From Talpa occidentalis (Eukaryota; Chordata; Mammalia; Eulipotyphla; Talpidae): a stretch of 64,000 bases of DNA. A program made the translations under genes and the position numbers. Of this stretch, positions 53,701 to 62,700 are shown piece by piece; positions within the stretch are counted from its first letter, which is position 1, and each line of letters starts with the position of its first letter. The notes below the pieces were generated by a model. That model did no database searches. It had not been told where the DNA came from and saw only the letters and a list, made by a program, of their open reading frames with translations. The stretch is taken from assembly GCF_014898055.3 (NCBI RefSeq), contig NW_023604295.1:62001-126000 (forward strand), in the 5' to 3' direction.

Positions 53701-56700
53701 AGGATCACCAAACACACCCCCTAGGGCAGCCTGGTGTGTGACCCCGGGGCCCACTGTCCAGGGCACCCTCACCTCCAGGCATCACCTGCCCCACGTCCTG
53801 GACAGTGAGGACAGACAGCTTCTCCTCTGTGTCGACTCTGATGACACCATAGCTGAGCCCGTTCATCGACAGGACGGCTTTCCTCGGGGGAGGGCCTCCC
53901 AGCTCAGGCGGCCTGGAGAAGAACCCAGGTGTGGGCCGCAGCACTGGCCACAGGCAGCAGCAGCTCCAGTCAGCCATGGCCTTGGCCCCAGCACCACACT
54001 CGGGGGCTCCCTCATCTGGGCCTCTGACCACAGAGCAGGGGGCCAAGGGGCTGCCAGCTAGAGTAGAGGCCCCGTTGGGGCCGTGGGCAGCCAGGAGCAC
54101 AGAAGGCACTTGAGGACGTTGCACCCTGAGCTGCGGGCCGCACTGGAGGGAAGGTACCAGATGGCCGACCAGTCATGTCTGCTTGATGGGGCCCAGCCCA
54201 GCTCCTGACCACCCAGCATGCGCTGCAGCCCAGGACGCGACCTCCGGCTTGAAGCTGGCACAGTGGACGCCGTGGGTGGCTGCAGTGCAACCCAGGTGCC
54301 AGTGTTTCTCCAACAGCACCTTGGGCCAAACCCGGCATGGCAGGGCGAGAGGCACGCGGGGGGCAGGGCCAGGCGGCTGTCACACAAAGGGTGGGGTATC
54401 TCCCATGCGCGCAGGCCAGGCAGGGGCACTCCCGCGGTGCGGTGGGCAGGCGTACCTGCGGATGGCGACCGTCAGCGCCTCTGGGGAGCTGGCGCAGGGA
54501 CAGATGACCTCCGGCCTCAGCCCCCTGGCCTGAAAGACGTTGAGGAATGCATCGCAGGAGGAGATGGACCCTGGCGAACGGGCATGAGTGGTGACGGAGC
54601 TGCAGGGCTCGGCACTAGGCGGCCACGTCCCTCTGCGACGCCAGGCCCTCAGCATGGGCCAGCGCTCGCGGGTGGAGCTGTGGCCAGGAAACACACACGT
54701 GCCAGCAAACAAGACGCTGGAAACTTTGCCCAAAGCTCAGCCCATCGGGAACTCCACCCCAGAGCCACACGAGCCTCCAGCCCAAGACCGAGGGGCCTGA
54801 GTCCACCTCCCGCCAGGCCCAGGGCAGCTGCAGGCAGGCAGGACCGGCGTCCAGTGGTGGTCCCTGCGGCCTCAAGCACAGGCCAGGGCAGACTCACAAG
54901 GGTTGGCGCCGTCGGCCACGATCAGCAGGCGCAGCGAGCTGAGGCTGACGTCCCGCTGGCCCCGCTGCGCCAGGAGAGACCAGTGCATGTCACGGGACTT
55001 CACCAGGGCCACCTGGGCTGCAGGGAACACAGGCACCTGTGTCTCAGGCACGGCCACATGGGCGTAGTCTGTGCAGCTACTGACCCCAGGGGCCCAGGCT
55101 CAGGCGCTGAGCCTGAGTCCCCGGCAGCTCCTCTGCCCCGCTCGGCCCTTCGCCTCAGGCTGCGATTCCCTGAGCTGCGAGCCCATGCCGACCAGAGCCG
55201 GGGCTGGCCAGTGGGCAGCACCTGCCATGTCCTTGGCCAGGCCAGTTTCCCGCCATGAAGCAGGACCTTGAGGGAGCTCCCTGAGGGCTGAGCGGGACAC
55301 AGCCATCCCTGCACACAGGAAGCACAAAGGGGCCCCGCACCACAGGCCGGGCCCCGGGGCCTGACCAGCAAACCTGGCCATCCAGGGCTCCCGGCCCACA
55401 CCCGCAGTGGGCGTGCAGCTATCACGCTTCTCTCAACAACTGACAGCTGACCCAGGGGAGGGGTGAGTGTGGGGGGGTTACCTTTATGAGAGGACACTTT
55501 CTGGATCCAGGAGAGGGGGTTCACCTTCATCAGTGCATATGGGATGCTGATCACGTGCATCCTGTTCATAACGCTCTGGAAAGGGACAGGCTGAGTGGGG
55601 GCGCCCAGGGGGACAAGCCAGCCCCGGGGGCAGAGGAGGGCGGGGGAGGAGCCATAGGGGACAGATCAGCCACAAGGTAGAGGCAAGGGTGGGGGGTGGG
55701 TGCCGTGTGGGGGCAAAGCATAGTGCCTCCTGGCGTGGACACTCACTGTCAGCACCCCATGCCACAGGCCAGCCTCCCTTTTGAAATCCAGCACGTTGGT
55801 TAACGTTTCAGCTGAAAGTGGACAAAGATGGTTAAACAGCATGACCCCTTCGTGACCCACTCTCACAGGTGCCCACGCGGCTGCGCTGGCACCGCAGCCC
55901 CGGAGCATGAGCACCGTCCCCCGCCCCCCCACGTCCCCGCAATCCATGTCTGGTCTGGGAAACCAATCGAGGCGTGCAACAGCGCAGTCCACATGCCGCT
56001 CTGGCACAGAGCCGGGCGAGGGGCTGCGAGCAGGGGAGGGGCCCAGTGAGCACTGACTGAGTGCCCCTCACCCCATTATCAGAATCACCTAATTCTGACA
56101 GACAACCAAGGAAGGAGCCTGACAGGCCTAAGTTTTGAAACTATTAAAATCTAAATCCCTTTTTCTTCTTTTGCTTTTAGGTGCCCAGATTTAGGTATCT
56201 CAAACCAGCGTTCAGTTCAGTTCCTGTTTTGCTCAATTCTAGCAGCACAATGCAAAAAAATCACTGGGGCTGCTCAGCAGTGCCCTCAACTCGTCTCGCT
56301 GTGTGCGGGCACCGCCTCCTGGCTCCCGGCCAGACCCACAGCACTGGCCAGGGGGACGGTGGAGCCAAGGGACACATGCCTGTGATGAGCGCAGGCCCGG
56401 CCACCGCCGGACTCAGGCAGAGCCTGGAGGGCCCCCAGGGCACCCCATACCTCACCTTCTGAGTAGCCGCAGGCCTGGGTGAGCGCCCGGCACTGTGCGA
56501 GCAGGGAGCGGTGGGACACGGTCACACCCACCGTGCTGCCATCCTTGCTGGTCTTGTACTGCATGATTTTGGTAGGAGGCTTCATTACACGGCGCTCCTG
56601 GAGGCCACACGGACAGACGGGCCACCGCCCAACCCCTTGGGCCACCCCCGGCCTCAGCCCCCATCCCAGGGGGCCTGACTCCAGAGAAGACACCTGCAGA

Positions 56701-59700
56701 AGCAGGTGCTTGCGCGGCCTCACAGCCGCCCAGCCCAGGGACCATGAGGGGAGGCTGAGGGCCCCAGCGGAGCCGGGACACAACCCATCCCCCAAGCACA
56801 CCAGGCCAGCCTGCACCCACCTCGATGTAGGCCACCCCGGGCCCTGCCTCCGGGGTCAGCAGGTGCCAGTCCTTGGGGGGCTTGGCCAGATGCTTCCCAT
56901 CGGTCACCAGCCAGGCAAGTGGGGGCCATCCTGCAGGGGCATAGGAGGGGGATCACAGCCGGGGCCTCACCCCACACCCCACACAGGGCCCAGCTCCGGG
57001 TGCCCAGAATCGCAAGTCTTGGTCTCACTTTACTTCTGTTGACTGGTCTCTAACTTGGCAGGTGCCTCTGCTGGTGACAGTGAGAAGGGAGAGCCCCAAG
57101 GCCTCAAACCAGCATCCAGCACCACCCCTTCCCAGCCTCGCCCCGCCCCTGCCCCACCACCACCTGACACCTGGCCCCACCCACCCTGGACCCAGCCCTG
57201 GCACATGACCCTGCCACACCTGGCCACATCCCACCCAGCCCTGCCCACAACCCCCACACATGGCCCCACCTGGCCCCACACCCAGCTCCCACCAGGCTCG
57301 TCACCCCCTCCTTTGCCCCTCTCCCTGCTCCGCCCACCTTTGAAAGTGGCCACTTCTCCAGTCTGTGCCTTGGGCAGGCCCTTCTGACATGCATCTGTGG
57401 TCAGGGCCAAGGTGACCCCGCAGCTGCCGAGTAGAAAGCCCACCTGCTGGCTGCCTGCGTCCTGAGGAGACAGGCAGGCAGGGATGAGGCCGGGAGGGGT
57501 AAGGCCCAAAGGGAAGCTTCCCTGCTCCCTGCTGAGAGCCCCCCCAGGCCACCCTCCTGCGGCACCTGCTCCACAAGAAGAGAACCAAGTAGCTGCTTCT
57601 GCATTGTAAAGGACAGACCTCAGTGACCGGAGAGTCTGGACTAACAGAGGTTTTCTCACCAACAACGTTTAGTGGCATTTTAACCCAAATTCAGCAGCAG
57701 GGAAGCCCCAGCTCAAGCTGTGGCTGAGACGCATGGCCAGTGTGCAGGGCCAGCCAGCCAGCGCCAGCCCCTCATGAACACTCCTAATGTCCAGTCTCCC
57801 AGGGCTGGTGTGTCCGTCTCACTCCGCCCTGGTGATTCCAGTGTCCAAGCGTCTGCTCGCCTGTTGCCCTTTTGCAAAACATGGGTGTGGTCAGCACACC
57901 CCACTCAAGCCTAGGACCCTAGGCAGGGCCTGCACCCTCCTGGCACAAGGCGAGCCAACCCGAGGCTTCACGGTGACCAGACCACCGACATGACCTGGCA
58001 TGCGGCGGCAGCCCAGACACACGAGTCCCCACCCAGCCAGGCCTCAGTGGCAAAGCCACTGAGATGTGGACAGGATGAGCGTCTCGTACATCAGCCATTG
58101 CTGAGGAGTCAGCAGACGCGGTGCCCCGAGCAGAAGCGGTGCCAACAGCACATGATTTTGAGGAAATGTTTAACATCTTGTCAGATCCCAACTGTTCACT
58201 GGGGGAGCAGAGCTGACTGTCCTGCTGGGGAACCCTGGAGCACACCCCCCACCCCCAGGTGGGACAGGAGTGGAGGTTGAGCAGCTGCAGCCCTGCCCAG
58301 CTGCTCCGGCCACAGCCAGCCCATGGCCCTGCAGTGAGACAGCAGCTGGGGGCAGGCAGTTGGGCTCACCTTCCTGGTCAGGGGCACTTCTATGGGCACG
58401 GGAACCAGCTCCGCCAGGAGACAGCCGTAGAAGGCGACCATGAAGGCGGCGGGGTCGCTGTTGGGGAACACCAGCGCCACCTGCAATAGCACAGAGGTGG
58501 GCAAGGGGCTCCCGGAGGCTCCTGCAGATGGGCCTGCAGTTCTTCCTGCTGACTCTGGGAATGGAACTTGGGGTCGACCCTCAGGCCTCCGTTGCCTCGC
58601 TCTGCACTCCACTTAAATGTCCCTCAGGGAGGGCGGGCATGGGCAGCTGGCCAGCCCATATGGTCCCGGCCCCGAGGTGGCCCACTCCCCACTGCAGCGG
58701 CCACTCACTGCCACCGGTCAAGTTACATTGTCCCATTTTCATATTTAGCAAAAAAAATTCTTAGACAATTTGAAATGACAACAGTACTGAGGAGAATACG
58801 CATCTGCCCACTCTCCAAGGCAACCACTTTTAAAATACCTTAGAGCTCACGCTGGCGATTCACTCTCACACTTATAAACATGTGTGCTGTCATCTGAGAG
58901 TGCTCGGGTGGTGATGTTATTCCCCACTACTGTGGATGCGAGCCCCCCGCCCAGCACCCCTGCCTTCATTCCTGCTACGACCAAGCGACCAGACGCTTGG
59001 GAACATTGGGGGGCGGGTTTGGGAGCCCCAGGCACTGACCAGTGCCAGGACCCACAGCACCGCGGCCCTGCAGTGTTGGAGAGGACAGCTGGGCAGGTCT
59101 TGGAAGCACAAAGCACAAAGTCACTCGGGTCCTTCGTGCCAAGGGGAAACTTAAAACGGTTTATTCTGTGCTGGACACTGGGTTTCTAACAAGCTGTCTG
59201 CTCAGAAGGGTGAAATTCTCTTTGGAACCTCACTGGGGTTAAGAGTGTGCCCAGAACTGTGGCCTGGAGCCTGGAGACTAGAAACCTGGCAGGGAAGACA
59301 GGCCCCTGCAGGATTTGCTAGTAAGAGCCTCGGGAGAAGCCACGGAGGACGGCCAGGAGGACGGGGCTGCCTCCCCTCTGGGAATTGGCCCCACGGACCA
59401 GCACTGGGCTCTTGGTGGGTCAAGAAAGTGTCTGGAGTCTCTGTCCTGCTAAGATATTTTTCCAAGAAAAATGAATCAGTGATTGTTAGCTCCATTTTAA
59501 AGCACTCAGGGGTCCTTGGAGCGTCTTCCTTGAGCAAGTCAGAGACCCCACGCCTGCGCAGGGACGCCAGACTTTCCATCCTCGCCACCTGTTCTGCTCT
59601 GGGTGCCTGTGCTGGCCGGTCTGTCCTCAAAGCCCAGCCAGGTTTCCCAAATGCCACCAGTCAGGCGAGTGGCCCTCCTGCACGCCCCGGGAGGGTCTGG

Positions 59701-62700
59701 GGAGCTGGCCCTCTGCAGCGCCCCACTCACTCAGGGAACTTCCCCAAAACCAGAGCAGCAAGTCCGTGTTCCGAGCCCGCATGTCTGGGCACGGCCACCC
59801 CATCTCCCGCTCAAGGCCCTGCTCCGGACGGCCCCGCGGCCCCCAGCTGCCGAGAGCCAGCGTCCCAGCAGCCGCCCACTCCCAGGCCCTGGCCCCGGCC
59901 GGCATCTTTTTCAGCTCCAGCCTCAGTGACCATCGCCGGCTGTTGAAACACCCGCCCTTCCCCTTCCTCCTTTCTTCTATCCTGGGGGGGGTCCCTCTGT
60001 CTTGGGGGGTCTGTTCCCAGGACCCGCCGCCTGAGCAGCGGGAGCGGCAGGGGCCGTGGCTCTCGCACCCCGGCCCCGCCACAGTCAGGGTGGCAGCTGC
60101 TGCTCTCAGCGCTTTTATGTCACCGTGTACTTCCGGGATCGTGGGGTGGACCAATCAGGTGCGAGCTATGAGCTGATTGGTGCCCAATGGTCCAATCAGA
60201 GCTTTGTTACCAGGACCCGCCTCCCACCGCGAGGCGGTGTGGCAGTTGCGCCTCTGCGCCCTTTCGTGTGCAGCGCACTTCCTGGATCATGCAATGGACC
60301 AATCAGGCGCTATGGGCTGATGGGCAAATGGTCCAATCAGCCACAGGATTGGAAAATGGGCCAATCAGACGTGTGGGCGGGGCTCCCTGAGCGAGGATAT
60401 AAGCCGGGCTTGGTTGCTTTGAGAGAGAGACGACGCCAGGCCCCAGAAGCGAAGAGGACGGAGAGGAAGAGGGGGACACGGCTGCAGCCTCCGGGTGAAA
60501 AAGCAGGAGGGGAGACTCCGCCGCGGGCTCCGCAGCGAGAGCAGCGCCGGGGGCCGCGGTCCCAGCCGGCCTCGGTCCCGTCCCTGGCGGGGCCTGAGGA
60601 GCCCGGAGGCCTCGGGCTGGCGCCTCGGGAGCTGCTGCTGCCCGTCTCCGACCTCTCGCAGCCGAGGCGCTGGGTGTGTCCGGCGCCGCCCCCAGGGCCT
60701 CCTGGGGACCCTGGGGGGCGGCCCTGGAGCCCCGCCTCCCGTCTGTGGGGCGCGGGCGCGGGGGAGCCCCAGACGGCCCTGCCGCGTGGGTTTGTCCCGC
60801 CGCAGCCCGGGTCAGGGCTTTTCGGCAGCTCCGTCCCTCCGCCGGCCTCCCGCCCTGTTTCACCCCTGCCCTGGGAGAGATGTCTGTCCTGCCCTGGGGG
60901 GTCTCCTCCAGTGCTGGCTGTGTTCCCTGTTCGCGCGTGCGGCCTCCGGGGCCGTGGCGCTGTCAGCGGAGGGAGGAGCTGACAAAGGCACCGCTGTTGC
61001 GGGGGAGGGGGTCTCCGTGGCAAGCTGTTGCTTCCCAGCCTGCCCTCGTGTGCTGGGCCCCCGCCGCCCCCACACCTGCCCAGAGCCCAGCTGCCCGCAG
61101 AGCTCCCGGGCTCACCAGCGCAGCCTGACCTCCCGCAGCAGGCCGGGACACGGGGCCTGTGCTGAGGAAGGCTTATTTGATTTTGGCCACATAAGCAGCT
61201 GCTATGGCCACTGTCAGCCACGGGGGCAGGGCCCACCAGGCTGCGCGGCGTCTCCTCAGAGCCTCAGCTTCAGAAATTCTGTGCCACCAGGGTCTGATGT
61301 GACATGCCCACAAAGGCAGCATGTATGAAGTCAAAGGGACCGGCAGGGGCAGACTCAGTGGGGGCCGCGCATAGGGGGCGGTCCGCACCTGTGAGGCCAG
61401 CAGGGTGGCGGGGCCGGGGCGGGGAGCAGGGTCTGGGCTGGCCAGGAGTCGCATGCGTCACTCACTCTGTCTCCAGGCCTCAGCAGCGGCTCGTTCCTGC
61501 CCGTCAGCTTGTTGAGTAGAGTGTACGCCAGCTTTAGGCTCCGGCTCCAAAGTTTTCCTAAAATAAAATACTTGCAGTGAGACTTAAGGACTGGTAATGG
61601 ACATCTTAATGCAGCGATCAGAACAGCCCACGACACCCCGTGATTCTACTGCGGGAAATACAAGGGGTTTCCAAGGGATAACCTTTACGCACAGTGCTGG
61701 AATAGACTACTTTCTCTTGAAAACAACTTATTTTTTTTTTAACAAAAATAAAATGGGATTTCATCACAGAAAATTCAGCATAGAAACAAGCCACGTGGAA
61801 GGAGCTGGAAGGGATGCTCAGTGAAGCAGGAAGGAAAGCGAAAAATACCACGTGGGAACCTAACAAGACATCAGGAAAAAGACGACGAGGGGGGGAGTCA
61901 GAACAGGGGCAGGAGGAGCACAGGAGACTTGGGGCACGGTTCATGGGCGACGGGCTGCAGTCCCACGCATGGACAGGTGTGGGCAAGGAAGGCCGGGCCA
62001 GAGAGCGGGGAGAGGAAGGAAAGTCTCGGGCTACAGAGATAGGAGCTAAGACTCGCCCCGAGCTTCAGGAGGCCGCGCGTTCGGGGAGGCGGGACTTGAG
62101 GACACAGGACAGGTGGTGGATCGAGACATCCCAGCTGTGACGTTCTGCTCTGCAACAGAAGAGGTCAGTGGGCCAGAGGAGGACACGGAGCTCAAGATGC
62201 CAGGAAGAGAGCCCTGGAGCGGCAGAGGAAAGACACGGGCTGAGGAAGGGCTCTGGGGGCTCGGGCTGGGGCCATTGCAGCTCAGGGGCAGGACAGGCTT
62301 GCCTGTCCTCAGACACAGGGACCCTCACCAGCTGGACTTCGGCAGGAGGGGTACGCTGCGAGAGGACACAGTCCCGATGCAGGCGGGGATCTCCAAGACT
62401 GACACCGGTGTGGAGGTGTGGGGGTGGTCTTGGAAGGGGGCACTGCAGACCCCAGGCCGCCCCACAGCCAGCACCACTGGGCGTGGGGGCCACGCATAGG
62501 AGCGTACAGCTGAGAGGAGCCCGAAGTTGCCCAGGACTGTTCCCACTGGGGAAGGCGGCTCCATCTCAGAGAACCCCGGGGCCAGTCCCTGTGGCAGGTC
62601 CAGACATGCAGGGCGGAGGCTGGGCGGCGAGAAACCCAGCCCCGCCTGACAGCGGGCCTGCACCCACACCTCACGCTCAGCCATGGGGCACCCACCCAAG

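Noticed and set aside
56558..56597. Taking 56597 as the main acceptor of DIP2A exon W6
   Set aside because: The family sequence, as remembered, joins YIE directly to YKT, so the inner acceptor at 56558 is preferred and the outer one is kept as an alternative.
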